Part shown: piece after piece, positions 32,028-41,581 of the stretch
Layout: each line of letters opens with the position of its first letter
Position numbering within the stretch: position 1 is the first letter of the stretch
Origin: Pseudoalteromonas luteoviolacea
Lineage (GTDB): Bacteria; Pseudomonadota; Gammaproteobacteria; Enterobacterales; Alteromonadaceae
Direction: 5' to 3'
DNA: 64,000 nt
NCBI RefSeq assembly: GCF_001750165.1
Contig: NZ_CP015411.1
Coordinates: 3,696,501 to 3,760,500 of the forward strand
Made by a program: the position numbers and the translations under genes
The notes under the pieces: model-generated
The model's input: the letters and a program-made list of their open reading frames with translations, nothing else
Databases searched by the model: none
Told to the model about the DNA's origin: nothing

Positions 32028-34127
32028 CTAGAAGGTATATTTGGCATTGATCGCAAAATTACGTCCAGGCTGTGTGTATTGCTCTAAGTTCGCATCCGCC
32101 GCTTGCCCAGCAACACTTTCATAAGGGATATATTCTTTATCTAACAGATTAAACACACCAGCATTGAATCGAAGGTTACCGAAATCATACTCAGCATAGA
32201 GATCGACTGTTCCCCAACCCCCCGTTTTAATGCTGTCATCTGTTGGAACCTTAGTCATACGCTTAGCCGCTTTAAACGCAGCCGTAACTGACCAGCTACC
32301 CATTTCATAGCGCGTCTTTACAAAGCCGTTTAGAGGACTAATTGAACTTAGATATTCGTTAGTTTCTTTATCTTTACCGTGTACATATGTAAGGCCAGTA
32401 TCTACAGAAACGTTATCATTTACCCAAACAGTAAAGTTCGCCTCTAGCCCTTTAATCTCTACTTCACCAATATTATGGTACTGATAATACGTCTTAGGCG
32501 GCATGTTAGGTATTTGGCTAGGTTCAACACGCACTACTTTATTTGCAATAAAGTCATCAAACTTAGTATTAAATAGTGTTACGGAAAACTGCTTTGAGTC
32601 AAACCCACCTTTTACACCAAATTCTATACTGTCACTCGTCTCTGGATCTAAATCAGGATTCGGTAAAATCTGGTAAAATGGCTCAACACCGTGGCTTTGA
32701 TAAGCTAGATCATGAGGTGGAATTTTAAAACCTCGAGAATATTGCGCCACCACGTTCAAATTATCTGAAACTGCATATACTAAGCCAAGCTTTGGCGATA
32801 GCGCAGTTTCACTGATATCTCCAAACTCTGTACCTTCATAAAGCTCGCTTTGTTTTGCATCCATATCATATTTATCAAGACGCAAGCCCGCGTTCAATGT
32901 AACAGCATCAGACAAAGTAATATTATCTTGTACAAAAAGCCCCAACATGGTGGTGTCTGCACCAGGGAATGTTTTTTGCCCCTCATTATCAAGCACTTTA
33001 TTACCTTGTGCATCAATTCGGGTTTTTAGACGCGGTCTTGATGTTTCATAGCCATCATAATCAAAACCATATACAAGTTGATGTGATAATGAACCAAACT
33101 CTAGTTTCTTATCTAGAACTAAACGCGTACCAAAAATAGACTGCTCGAAACGATAATCATTGTAGTCTGTGTAAGGCCCGATACGGCTGCGACTTCCATC
33201 ATTTGCACGGATCTGATGACTGATTTGTTCAAAGTCAGTGTAATAAACTTGTGCACTTAAATTATCATACAAGCTTGTCGCTGTTGAAGTATCAAACTCT
33301 AGCGACAACGAGAGGCTTTCGTTATCATCTTTTGTTTCATACTCAGTTGCCGTAATTACTTGCTCACTATCTTGGTCGAAGTAATCAACCGTCGCCAAAA
33401 CACGCTCGCTGTCAGTCAATTTAAACTCCGACTTCAGCAATATCGCATTTGATGTGTAATCAAAACCAGGGAGGTTTTCTTGATAATTTTGCGTTTCTTC
33501 ACCCTCTCTGCGCGTAACTTGAATAGATGTAGCGTTAACATCACTAAGTTGCTTAGCAAAGGTTGCCGTGGCGCTCTTTTCCGAGTTAACACCATAATAA
33601 CCTACGCCAACTTGAGCATAACTGTCTTCACCAGACAAATAGTCAGAAGGGTCTTTTGTCGATATAACAATGATACCGCCAAGTGCATCAGAGCCGTAAA
33701 GAGATGATGCAGCGCCTTTTGCTATTTCAATTTGCTTTACGTTATCAACATCAAAGTAGCCTCGACCAATGATTAGGCCGCCACCACCAGAATAAGCATC
33801 ATTTAATCGGCGTCCGTCTTTTACATAAACGACACGATTTCCACCAATACCACGAATATTGAGCGCTTGGGCTTCACCAGTTGAGCCCGTAGTTGTGATC
33901 CCTGTTTGATACTTAAATGCACTATTTAAGTCCACTGCTAACTCACGTTCAATTTCTTGTTCGGTGACAACATTCACGGAGCCCGCAACATCTTCAAGCT
34001 TTTGCTCAATACGCGACCCTGATACTACGATAACCTCGCTATCTTTCTCAAATTGCTCCGCAATTGAACTTGGCGCAGCAAACAGTGAAGCTGCAATACT
34101 TAGCGAAATAGTAGTTTGTTTAAACAT
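32028..34127 (-). CDS. TonB-dependent heme/hemoglobin-type outer membrane receptor
   Basis: Protein of 699 residues. Signal peptide (about 1-23), TonB box-like EVIVVSGSR, plug domain (about 45-160, ending ASSLYGSDALGGIIVIST) and a 22-strand type barrel ending in YTF with a C-terminal Phe. Heme-receptor features are the GFKIPP block in place of FRAP, a His-containing loop (PPHDLAYQSHG) and NPDL in place of NPNL. It is divergent from hmuTUV-hugZ, sharing a Fur-like box that overlaps its -35. A heme ligand is therefore well supported, though another siderophore cannot be excluded. Confidence 0.88.
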   Translation of the reverse strand: MFKQTTISLSIAASLFAAPSSIAEQFEKDSEVIVVSGSRIEQKLEDVAGSVNVVTEQEIERELAVDLNSAFKYQTGITTTGSTGEAQALNIRGIGGNRVVYVKDGRRLNDAYSGGGGLIIGRGYFDVDNVKQIEIAKGAASSLYGSDALGGIIVISTKDPSDYLSGEDSYAQVGVGYYGVNSEKSATATFAKQLSDVNATSIQVTRREGEETQNYQENLPGFDYTSNAILLKSEFKLTDSERVLATVDYFDQDSEQVITATEYETKDDNESLSLSLEFDTSTATSLYDNLSAQVYYTDFEQISHQIRANDGSRSRIGPYTDYNDYRFEQSIFGTRLVLDKKLEFGSLSHQLVYGFDYDGYETSRPRLKTRIDAQGNKVLDNEGQKTFPGADTTMLGLFVQDNITLSDAVTLNAGLRLDKYDMDAKQSELYEGTEFGDISETALSPKLGLVYAVSDNLNVVAQYSRGFKIPPHDLAYQSHGVEPFYQILPNPDLDPETSDSIEFGVKGGFDSKQFSVTLFNTKFDDFIANKVVRVEPSQIPNMPPKTYYQYHNIGEVEIKGLEANFTVWVNDNVSVDTGLTYVHGKDKETNEYLSSISPLNGFVKTRYEMGSWSVTAAFKAAKRMTKVPTDDSIKTGGWGTVDLYAEYDFGNLRFNAGVFNLLDKEYIPYESVAGQAADANLEQYTQPGRNFAINAKYTF

Positions 34128-34172
34128 TATCTTTTAACCTCAAACAGGAAGAACGAATAAATTTCGCTGTGC

Positions 34173-34227
34173 ACTATAAAGGTATTTTTAAACTATCGCA
34201 AACGATAATTATTTGCATTTCTATAAT
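34173..34227. promoter_or_regulatory. Divergent heme-locus control region with Fur box
   Basis: Receptor promoter on the minus strand: TTGCGA (34201-34196), 17 bases, TATAGT (34178-34173). A Fur-like box, GCAAACGATAATTATTTGC at 34198-34216, matches 13 of 19 consensus positions and covers that -35. A perfect TATAAT at 34222-34227 could be the -10 for hmuT on the plus strand, which would let the same box block both promoters. Confidence 0.65.
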
Positions 34228-34369
34228 CATGTAGATTTTAGTTTCTTGAGAATGTATTATTACCGCCATTGGATACACGGACTCATAAGGGATTTATCAG
34301 TCGCTCAAACTGCCTTATGTCAACGCAGTGTTGAGTCAAACACTCGAGTAATTAACACGTGAGAGAACA

Positions 34370-35188
34370 ATGAAACATACCCTTTATATTGGTATTTTAC
34401 TGATGCTGAGTAGCTTCGCTGCGAATGCAGAGCGCTTAGTCATCGCAGGTGGCACCATTACAGATATTGTCTATGCATTAAAAGCGGGGGAATCTGTCGT
34501 CGCAGTCGATACTTCTAGCACTTGGCCGCCAAAAGCGACAACCCTGCCAAAAGTTGGCTATTATCGTGATTTAGCAGCTGAGGGAATTTTGTCGCAAAAG
34601 CCAACAATGATCCTTACTCTAGAGGGAGCTGGTCGCCCTGAAGTACTCACCCAAATAAAAAGTACAGGCGTCCCTCTAAAACTATATGAAAAGCCAACAC
34701 ATATTCAGGGTCTTTTTTCACTTATCAACGAAGTAGCTGCTGATCTCAATAAACAATCTCAGGCGACACAGCTAATCAACTCTTTAAAAAAGCAACTACC
34801 AAGCAAACCTAAGCACTCAGATACTAAGGCATTATTTATTCTCTCTGCTGGTGAAAGAGGCGTGATGGTCGCAGGTAAAGAGACAGTACCTGATATCTTG
34901 TTCGACTATACAGGCATTGAAAATATCGCTGTGCATAATGGGTTTAAGCCATTTAACCGTGAAGCCCTATTAGTCAGCAACCCTGACTTTATCGTCGCCC
35001 CCAGTCATGTTGTCTATGGCGCAGGCGGCCCTGAAAAGTTTTGTCAGCAAGCGTCCCTTGCTTTAATCCCAGCTGCGAAGGAATGTCGTCTACTAGTTAT
35101 GGATTCTCTAATGGCACTCGGTATGACTACTCGATTACCTGAAGCCATAGCCAAACTAGACGCATTTCATCGTAAGCAGGCATTATGA
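34370..35188 (+). CDS. hmuT: Periplasmic heme-binding protein HmuT
   Basis: Protein of 272 residues with a signal peptide (MKHTLYIGILLMLSSFAANA) and the type III solute-binding fold of heme binders (RLVIAGGTITDIVYAL at the N-terminus; AGKETVPDILFDYTG in the second lobe). A Tyr in GYYRDL is at the place where family members ligate heme. It delivers heme to HmuUV. Its stop overlaps the hmuU start (ATGA). First gene of the four-gene plus-strand operon. Confidence 0.92.
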   Translation: MKHTLYIGILLMLSSFAANAERLVIAGGTITDIVYALKAGESVVAVDTSSTWPPKATTLPKVGYYRDLAAEGILSQKPTMILTLEGAGRPEVLTQIKSTGVPLKLYEKPTHIQGLFSLINEVAADLNKQSQATQLINSLKKQLPSKPKHSDTKALFILSAGERGVMVAGKETVPDILFDYTGIENIAVHNGFKPFNREALLVSNPDFIVAPSHVVYGAGGPEKFCQQASLALIPAAKECRLLVMDSLMALGMTTRLPEAIAKLDAFHRKQAL

Positions 35189-36234
35189 GCAACACCGCAC
35201 TTCCCCTTTTAAATTCAAATCAACATTTAAAGTGGTACTGGTTGAGCGGCTTATTGCTGCTTGGCCTTGCTTGGCTCTCTCTCAGTAGCGGTCCTGTTGG
35301 GTGGGATTGGAAAATGCCAATCGCTTGGTTATTGCCGGATACCATGATAATGGACATTGATGAGCTACAAATGAGTGTGGTATCACAAATTCGATTGCCT
35401 CGATTGCTGCTCGCCATTTTAGTTGGCTCCGTGCTCGCATGCAGTGGCGCGGCAACGCAGGCACTATGTCGAAACCCACTAGCTGATCCCAGTTTAATGG
35501 GCGTCACAGGTGGCGCTGCGGTCGCCGCCATTGCCGTCATCGCTTTAGCCCCCAAAGTCAGCTTTATTAATGAAGCCATGGTCGCGCCTGCCGCATTCGT
35601 AGGTGCACTCACTATCACTTCTGTTATTTATCGCCTTGCCAACCATCAAGGCCAAGTTCAAATCACGACATTACTATTGGCAGGTGTCGCCATTAATGCC
35701 ATTGCCATGGCCATCATCGGCTTATTCAGCTTTTTTGCTGACGACAGCTCATTACGTCTGATGACATATTGGCAGATGGGTTCACTTGGCGGTGCAAGTT
35801 GGTCAGCAATGATTTACGGTGCCCCGCTTATTGTCATCAGCACCATCATGCTGATTATGAAGAAACGCCAAATAAATGCGCTAATGCTTGGCGAAAGAGA
35901 TGCAAGACATCTAGGTGTTAATGTGAAACGCCTAAAAACCGAAGTCGTCTTTCTCGTTGCGCTTGGTGTCGGTGGTGCCGTTGCTATGGCGGGTATGATA
36001 GGATTTGTTGGATTGGTTGTTCCTCATATCGCGCGTTTATTAGTGGGTCCAGATCTACGAAAAATGCTACCCCTGAGCATGCTATTAGGATGCGTACTAA
36101 TGTTACTTGCCGATTGGATAGCTCGCCTGATTGTCGCACCTTCTGAGTTACCGATTGGTATTGTCACAGCACTATTCGGCGCGCCATTTTTTATCTACCA
36201 GTTAGTGAAGCAAAAGCGAGGTGCACATGCTTGA
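35185..36234 (+). CDS. hmuU: Heme ABC transporter permease HmuU
   Basis: Inner membrane protein of 349 residues, FecCD family, with about ten hydrophobic segments. Signatures include RLPRLLLAILVGSVLACSGA, QALCRNPLADPSLMGVTGG and GFVGLVVPHIAR. The last contains the coupling helix to the ATPase. It overlaps hmuT by 4 bases and hmuV by 8. Confidence 0.95.
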   Translation: MSNTALPLLNSNQHLKWYWLSGLLLLGLAWLSLSSGPVGWDWKMPIAWLLPDTMIMDIDELQMSVVSQIRLPRLLLAILVGSVLACSGAATQALCRNPLADPSLMGVTGGAAVAAIAVIALAPKVSFINEAMVAPAAFVGALTITSVIYRLANHQGQVQITTLLLAGVAINAIAMAIIGLFSFFADDSSLRLMTYWQMGSLGGASWSAMIYGAPLIVISTIMLIMKKRQINALMLGERDARHLGVNVKRLKTEVVFLVALGVGGAVAMAGMIGFVGLVVPHIARLLVGPDLRKMLPLSMLLGCVLMLLADWIARLIVAPSELPIGIVTALFGAPFFIYQLVKQKRGAHA

Positions 36235-37024
36235 GTGTAACAATATCGCGATTACGCGCGGTAACAAACGCATTATTCACGATGTGTCTTTTACAGCGCA
36301 GCAAGGAGAATTTATTGTCTTACTTGGCGAAAATGGCGCGGGTAAATCGACCTTATTGAGCGCAATATGTGATGATCTGACCTATTCAGGTGAGGTGTTA
36401 CTTCACGGTCAAGCAATCAATCAACTTGACTCTCAGCAGCTTGCTACCAAACGCGCTATGCTGCTGCAAAATAATCGCGTCAATTTTGCTTTTAATGCCG
36501 CTGAACTGATTGCAATGGGGCGCTATCCCTATCATGAGACAACCCTCTCGCAGGCCGAAGTTGTCAATGACATTGTCGCACAATTGTCGCTTGAAGCGTT
36601 AGCTGATAGAGATGTGACAGTGCTCTCAGGCGGTGAGTTTCAACGTGTGCAATTTGCACGTTGCATTGCGCAGCTTGATGCACATAAGCCTGGAACATCA
36701 GGTAAGTTGATGCTGCTGGACGAACCAACCTCGGCATTGGACCTGCATCATCAGCATATGACCCTAAGCAAAGCGAAATCTTTTGCAGAGCAAGGTAATA
36801 CCATCATTGCTGTATTACACGACTTAAACTTAGCATCATTATATGCTGACAGGATTTTACTGCTGCACCATGGCGTCATCTATCACGACGGCAAACCACA
36901 GGATGTCTTACGCCCTGAAGTGTTGCAACCTATATACCGTGCTGGTATGCAAATTAACTTGCACCCCAGCTTTGAAATCCCTATGATTTTTTCAGAACCG
37001 CTAACAGGAGCCTCCAATGCGTGA
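36227..37024 (+). CDS. hmuV: Heme ABC transporter ATP-binding protein HmuV
   Basis: ABC ATPase of 265 residues. Walker A GENGAGKSTLL (about 36-46), signature LSGGEFQRVQFARC, Walker B LMLLDEPTSALD and the H-loop VLHDLNLA are intact. ATG 36227 is chosen because GAGG lies six bases before; an in-frame GTG at 36221 is less likely. It overlaps hmuU and hugZ by 8 bases each, so the operon is translationally coupled. Confidence 0.95.
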   Translation: MLECNNIAITRGNKRIIHDVSFTAQQGEFIVLLGENGAGKSTLLSAICDDLTYSGEVLLHGQAINQLDSQQLATKRAMLLQNNRVNFAFNAAELIAMGRYPYHETTLSQAEVVNDIVAQLSLEALADRDVTVLSGGEFQRVQFARCIAQLDAHKPGTSGKLMLLDEPTSALDLHHQHMTLSKAKSFAEQGNTIIAVLHDLNLASLYADRILLLHHGVIYHDGKPQDVLRPEVLQPIYRAGMQINLHPSFEIPMIFSEPLTGASNA

Positions 37025-37760
37025 ACAAGCCGCTTTTGAAGCACGCACCTTAGTAAGACAGTCATCTGTCTGTGTGATCTCAACCATTTCTAAAAACCTA
37101 CAGGGCTATCCTTTTGGATCTGTGTCTCCTTTTATGACGGACAATCAAGGTAGGCTGATTTTTTATATTGCAGGGATAGCACAACATTCAAGAAATCTTA
37201 CTGAAGATAGCCGCATGTGTGCGACCGTATTTGATGCTGCAGATCAAGGTGACCAAAATGCACACGCACGAGTCACTGTCGTTGGTGATGCAGCGCCGGT
37301 GCCAGCTGAAGAGTCAGAAGCATTACTTGAGCGCTATGAGCGTCAATACCCTGAGGCCATATCTTACCGCCAAGCCCATGACTTTCAGTTATGGCGTATG
37401 GAAGTAAAGCGTGTTCGTTATATTGGTGGATTTGGCCATATATTCTGGATAGAAGAAAGCGAATGGCGTGCACAAGAGCCAGAGTGGACGTTAGAAGATG
37501 AAAAGCGCATGGTAGAGCATATGAATGACGACCATGCTGATGCCAACCAACTTATGCTGAACCTAATTCACCAAGTGCAAGCTGACGACGTCATCATGAC
37601 AACCATTGTTCCTGATGGGTGCTATCTCAGAGCCAACGATAGAAACTACTACGTTCAGTTCGAAAACGTGTGTATGGATAGTAAAGCTGTAAGAATGGAA
37701 CTTGTTAGACTGACCAAGGCAGCACGCAAAGCGCTTAGCTCTGAGGCCGAACAAGATTAG
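37017..37760 (+). CDS. hugZ: HugZ/HutZ-family heme utilisation protein
   Basis: Protein of 247 residues. The N-terminal split-barrel FMN-binding-like domain is at about 5-150 (SVCVISTISKNLQGYPFGSVSPF). The C-terminal DUF2470-like domain contains the EHMNDDHADAN motif with a conserved His. HugZ/HutZ proteins bind and degrade heme in Helicobacter and Vibrio. The operon position, directly after hmuTUV, supports the release of iron from imported heme. The terminator follows immediately. Confidence 0.88.
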   Translation: MREQAAFEARTLVRQSSVCVISTISKNLQGYPFGSVSPFMTDNQGRLIFYIAGIAQHSRNLTEDSRMCATVFDAADQGDQNAHARVTVVGDAAPVPAEESEALLERYERQYPEAISYRQAHDFQLWRMEVKRVRYIGGFGHIFWIEESEWRAQEPEWTLEDEKRMVEHMNDDHADANQLMLNLIHQVQADDVIMTTIVPDGCYLRANDRNYYVQFENVCMDSKAVRMELVRLTKAARKALSSEAEQD

Positions 37761-37773
37761 GCCTTGATGAAAT

Positions 37774-37803
37774 AAAAAGGGAAGTGACATCACTTCCCTT
37801 TTT
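37774..37803. terminator. Bidirectional terminator, hugZ / ffh
   Basis: AAAAAGGGAAGTG and CACTTCCCTTTTT form a 13-base stem with a 4-base loop between convergent genes. Confidence 0.92.
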
Positions 37804-37815
37804 TGATTCAGTTAA

Positions 37816-39195
37816 TTAAAACTTAGGACCGCCGCCGCCAAACATACCTGGAGGCATCATGCCTTTCATGCCGCGCATCATTTTCATCATGCCGCCCTTG
37901 CCTTTCATCTTCTTCATCATCTTCTGCATTTGAGTAAACTGCTTAAGCAGCTTATTGATATCTTGAACTTGAGTACCTGACCCTGCAGCGATACGCTTCT
38001 TGCGAGACCCTTTGATGATTTCAGGACGCGCACGCTCTTTTGGTGTCATTGAGCTAATAATGGCTTCCATCTGATTAAAGGTTTTGTCATTGACTTGACC
38101 TTTCACTGCATCGGGTAGGTTATTCATGCCAGGCAGCTTTTCTAACATTGACATCATTCCGCCCATGTTTTTCATTTGCTTTAATTGCTCAGCAAAATCT
38201 TCCAGTGTGAAACCATCACCTTTAAAGACTTTTTCTGCAACCTTAGCTGCCTTATCTTTATCAACTTTTGCTTCTACTTCTTCGATAAGTGATAACACAT
38301 CACCCATACCAAGAATACGCGAGGCGATACGATCTGGGTGGAATGGTTCAAGCGCATCTGTTCGCTCGCCCACACCCATAAACTTAATCGGTTTACCTGT
38401 GATGTGACGGATAGATAACGCTGCACCACCACGTGCATCACCATCTGTTTTAGTTAGTATCACACCCGTTAAAGGCAGTGCTTCATCAAACGCTTTTGCA
38501 GTATTGGCAGCATCCTGACCTGTCATTGAGTCAACAACAAAAAGCGTTTCAATTGGATTAATTGCCGCGTTTAATTCTTTGATCTCATCCATCATGTCGC
38601 TGTCAACGTGGAGGCGACCAGCGGTATCCACCAGCACTACGTCAATGAATTTCTTTTTTGCATGGCTAACAGCGTTATTGGCAATATCAACTGGCTTTTG
38701 TGAAATGTCACTTGGGAAGAATTCAACATCGACTTCCTGTGCTAACGTTTCAAGCTGCTTGATTGCCGCCGGACGATATACATCGGCACTCACAACCAAA
38801 ACAGATTTTTTCTTTTTCTCTTTTAAGAATTTCGCAAGTTTACCCACACTGGTCGTTTTACCAGCACCTTGCAAACCCGCCATCATAACAACAGCTGGTG
38901 GCTGAGCGTTAAGGTTTAGCTCTTCATTCGCTTCACCCATTGCCTTTTCAAGTTCTTCACGAACAATTTTAATGAAAACCTGACCAGGACTTAGACTCTT
39001 GGTGACTTCAACACCAACAGCACGCTCTTTTACTTTTTTTACAAACTCACGCACTACAGGCAGTGCAACGTCTGCTTCAAGCAAGGCCATGCGCACTTCG
39101 CGCAGTGTTTCTTTAATATTATCTTCGGTCAGTCGGCCCCTGCCGCTGATATTTTTAAGCGTTTTTCCTAAGCGTTCTTGGAGGTTCTCAAACAT
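37816..39195 (-). CDS. ffh: Signal recognition particle protein Ffh
   Basis: Protein of 459 residues. N domain (1-90), G domain with GLQGAGKTTSVGKLA (about 105-120), DTAGRLH and TKTDGDARGG, then the Met-rich M domain (about 300-459) ending in a Met/Gly-rich tail. It targets nascent membrane proteins to FtsY/SecYEG together with 4.5S RNA. In E. coli ffh is next to rpsP; here the heme locus lies between them. Divergent from ypjD. Confidence 0.98.
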   Translation of the reverse strand: MFENLQERLGKTLKNISGRGRLTEDNIKETLREVRMALLEADVALPVVREFVKKVKERAVGVEVTKSLSPGQVFIKIVREELEKAMGEANEELNLNAQPPAVVMMAGLQGAGKTTSVGKLAKFLKEKKKKSVLVVSADVYRPAAIKQLETLAQEVDVEFFPSDISQKPVDIANNAVSHAKKKFIDVVLVDTAGRLHVDSDMMDEIKELNAAINPIETLFVVDSMTGQDAANTAKAFDEALPLTGVILTKTDGDARGGAALSIRHITGKPIKFMGVGERTDALEPFHPDRIASRILGMGDVLSLIEEVEAKVDKDKAAKVAEKVFKGDGFTLEDFAEQLKQMKNMGGMMSMLEKLPGMNNLPDAVKGQVNDKTFNQMEAIISSMTPKERARPEIIKGSRKKRIAAGSGTQVQDINKLLKQFTQMQKMMKKMKGKGGMMKMMRGMKGMMPPGMFGGGGPKF

Positions 39196-39358
39196 GTATC
39201 GCTTCCACTATCTCGTAATTACGCAACATTATACTGATATGCGCGCAACTAATACAGTATTCAAGTTATACAAAGATTCTTTTTACAAAGTCTATGCAAG
39301 CGGCGAGGCTTAAAATACAATAGCCTATAAAAGGACCACGAAAGTAGACACAAAGTTC

Positions 39359-40162
39359 ATGATCATCATTTTGTCATTATTGGCGAGCCTGTTTTACATA
39401 CTAGCAACTGGACACGTGCTTTCACGTTTATTCCACAAAGAGGGCCCAAGTCAAAAGTTGACCGTCATTTTAAGTACGGTGGCGATATTGAGTCATATGC
39501 TGGTATTGGTGAACTCTGTGTTTACTCAGCATGGACAAGATTTGAGTACCATTAATATTGCCCTGCTGACCTGTTGGGTGATTGTCGTTTCTGTTACAAC
39601 GGTCTCTTTAAAATTCCCCGCAACATTGTTGTTACCTGTGGTATATGGATTTGCGGCGATTTTACTGATTGCCAGTTTATTTATCCCGCACCACATCATT
39701 ATGGATGACATCAATGTAGATATTGGTTTAGTCACACATATCTCTTTATCTCTACTGGCTTACTGTATTTTAATCATCGCTACCTTGTATGCCGTGCAGT
39801 TTTACTTTATTGATAAGCGCTTAAAAAGCAAAGACCTTGCCATCATGAATAGTCACTTACCTCCATTGATGCAAGTGGAATCTCAGCTATATCAACTACT
39901 CACCGTCGGCACCGGACTACTCACATTGGCATTGATTGCTGGGTTTGTATTCTTAGATGGTATGTTTGATAAAGCGTCCATCCACAAAACAGTATTGTCA
40001 TTGATTGCATGGACTATTTTTGCTGCTGTGACACTAGGGCATCATAAGTTTGGCTGGCGTGGAAAACCGGTGGTGTTTGCAATTATCGGCGCATCAGGCA
40101 TTGTTACTTTAGCCTACTTTGGCAGCCGATTTATCCAAGAAGTTATCTTAGACAAATTTTAA
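39359..40162 (+). CDS. ypjD: CcsA/YpjD-family inner membrane protein
   Basis: Protein of 267 residues with about eight membrane segments, including HISLSLLAYCILIIATLYAVQ and the C-terminal HKTVLSLIAWTIFAAVTLGHHKFGWRG in parts, which are the cytochrome c assembly (CcsA-like) pattern without the tryptophan-rich WWD heme signature. E. coli YpjD (CorE) has the same place between ffh and yfjD. The exact function is uncertain. ATG 39359. Confidence 0.85.
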   Translation: MIIILSLLASLFYILATGHVLSRLFHKEGPSQKLTVILSTVAILSHMLVLVNSVFTQHGQDLSTINIALLTCWVIVVSVTTVSLKFPATLLLPVVYGFAAILLIASLFIPHHIIMDDINVDIGLVTHISLSLLAYCILIIATLYAVQFYFIDKRLKSKDLAIMNSHLPPLMQVESQLYQLLTVGTGLLTLALIAGFVFLDGMFDKASIHKTVLSLIAWTIFAAVTLGHHKFGWRGKPVVFAIIGASGIVTLAYFGSRFIQEVILDKF

Positions 40163-40244
40163 TACAAAAAATTAGGCGTCGAGCTTGACTCTGCTTCTAT
40201 GCTGACGCTTAATAACCTTTCGAAAGTAAAAAAGGGATCCTCTG

Positions 40245-41525
40245 TTGGACGACATATCTACCAACGCCTTGTTTGTGATACTTGGTGTGCTGATACTTAT
40301 ATCAGGTTATTTCTCAAGCTCTGAAACTGGCATCATGTCCATTAACCGCTACAGGCTCAGACACTTAGTTAAAGAGAATAACAAATCTGCCAAACGCGTA
40401 GATAAACTGCTTCAAAGGCCAGATCGCCTTATTGGACTCATTCTGCTAGGAAACAACCTCGTCAATATTGCAGCGTCTTCTGTGGCTACACTGATTGGTC
40501 TGAGGCTATTTGGTGATGCAGGTCTTATTATCTCAACCCTAGTTTTGACTTTGGTAATCCTTATATTTGCAGAAGTCACGCCAAAAACTCTGGCAGCACT
40601 TTACCCTGAGAAAGTGGCTTTTCCGAGCTCACTTATTCTCAAAATTTTATTAAAGTTCCTATTCCCCTTCGTGAGCACTATAAACTTCATTACCAATGGT
40701 ATCCTTAAATTATTTGGTGTCTCACCAGAACAAATTGAAGAGCATAGTCTCAGTAAAGAAGAACTGAAAACAGTCGTAAACGAATCAAGTGCCATGCTAC
40801 CTACTAACCATGGCAACATGCTGACTTCTATTTTAGATCTTGAGCAAGTCACCGTTGAAGATATCATGATCCCCCGAAACGAAATAAATGCCATTGATAT
40901 TAACGATGACTGGAAAGATATCTCTCGTCGGCTAACAAACGCGCAGCACACACGCGTGCTTTTATACCGTGACCAAATTGATGATGCCGTTGGCTTTATT
41001 CACTCACGCGATGCACTGCGCTTATTAACCAAAGAGCAGTTTGATAAGCCTTCACTACTGCGTGCAGTAAGAGAAATATACTTTATTCCTGAAGGCACAT
41101 CGCTAAATACCCAGCTGCTCAAGTTTCAGCAAAACAAAGAGCGTATAGGCCTTGTAGTTGATGAATACGGTGACATTCAGGGCTTGGTTACGCTAGAAGA
41201 TATTTTAGAAGAAGTGGTCGGCGACTTTACCACGACTCAAACACCTACACCCAGTGATGAAGTTACAGTGCAAAGTGATGGTTCTGTTTTAGTTGATGGC
41301 AGCGCTAACATTCGAGACCTAAATAAAGAGATGGGATGGGCGCTACCCACTGAGGGTCCTAAAACACTTAGTGGCTTAATTGTTGAATACCTGGAAGATA
41401 TTCCTGAAAGTCAACTGAGTTTGAAAATCGCTAACTATCCAATGGAAGTCATAGAAGTAAAAGAAAACATGATCAAAATAGTGAAGATTTTTCCACTTCA
41501 GCAAAAACCTCAAAAGCACGCTTAA
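40245..41525 (+). CDS. yfjD: CNNM/CorB-family membrane protein with CBS and CorC domains
   Basis: Protein of 426 residues. A DUF21 transmembrane domain (about 1-185) begins with GYFSSSETGIMSINRYRLRH. Two CBS domains follow (about 205-330), the second containing VVDEYGDIQGLVTLEDILEEVVG, then a C-terminal CorC_HlyC domain. The family is linked to magnesium transport or efflux. The start is TTG 40245, with AAGGGA 7 bases before; the N-terminus then aligns with E. coli YfjD. Neighbours ffh-ypjD-yfjD match E. coli order. Confidence 0.93.
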   Translation: MDDISTNALFVILGVLILISGYFSSSETGIMSINRYRLRHLVKENNKSAKRVDKLLQRPDRLIGLILLGNNLVNIAASSVATLIGLRLFGDAGLIISTLVLTLVILIFAEVTPKTLAALYPEKVAFPSSLILKILLKFLFPFVSTINFITNGILKLFGVSPEQIEEHSLSKEELKTVVNESSAMLPTNHGNMLTSILDLEQVTVEDIMIPRNEINAIDINDDWKDISRRLTNAQHTRVLLYRDQIDDAVGFIHSRDALRLLTKEQFDKPSLLRAVREIYFIPEGTSLNTQLLKFQQNKERIGLVVDEYGDIQGLVTLEDILEEVVGDFTTTQTPTPSDEVTVQSDGSVLVDGSANIRDLNKEMGWALPTEGPKTLSGLIVEYLEDIPESQLSLKIANYPMEVIEVKENMIKIVKIFPLQQKPQKHA

Positions 41526-41526
41526 T

Positions 41527-41560
41527 AAAAAAGGGTTTAGCTCAAGCTAAACCCTTTTTT
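41527..41560. terminator. Bidirectional terminator, yfjD / lipoprotein gene
   Basis: AAAAAAGGGTTTAGCT and AGCTAAACCCTTTTTT form a nearly continuous 15-16 base stem with a very small loop; T-runs serve both convergent genes. Confidence 0.92.
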
Positions 41561-41581
41561 AATGCTGATGTTAAGGTTACC

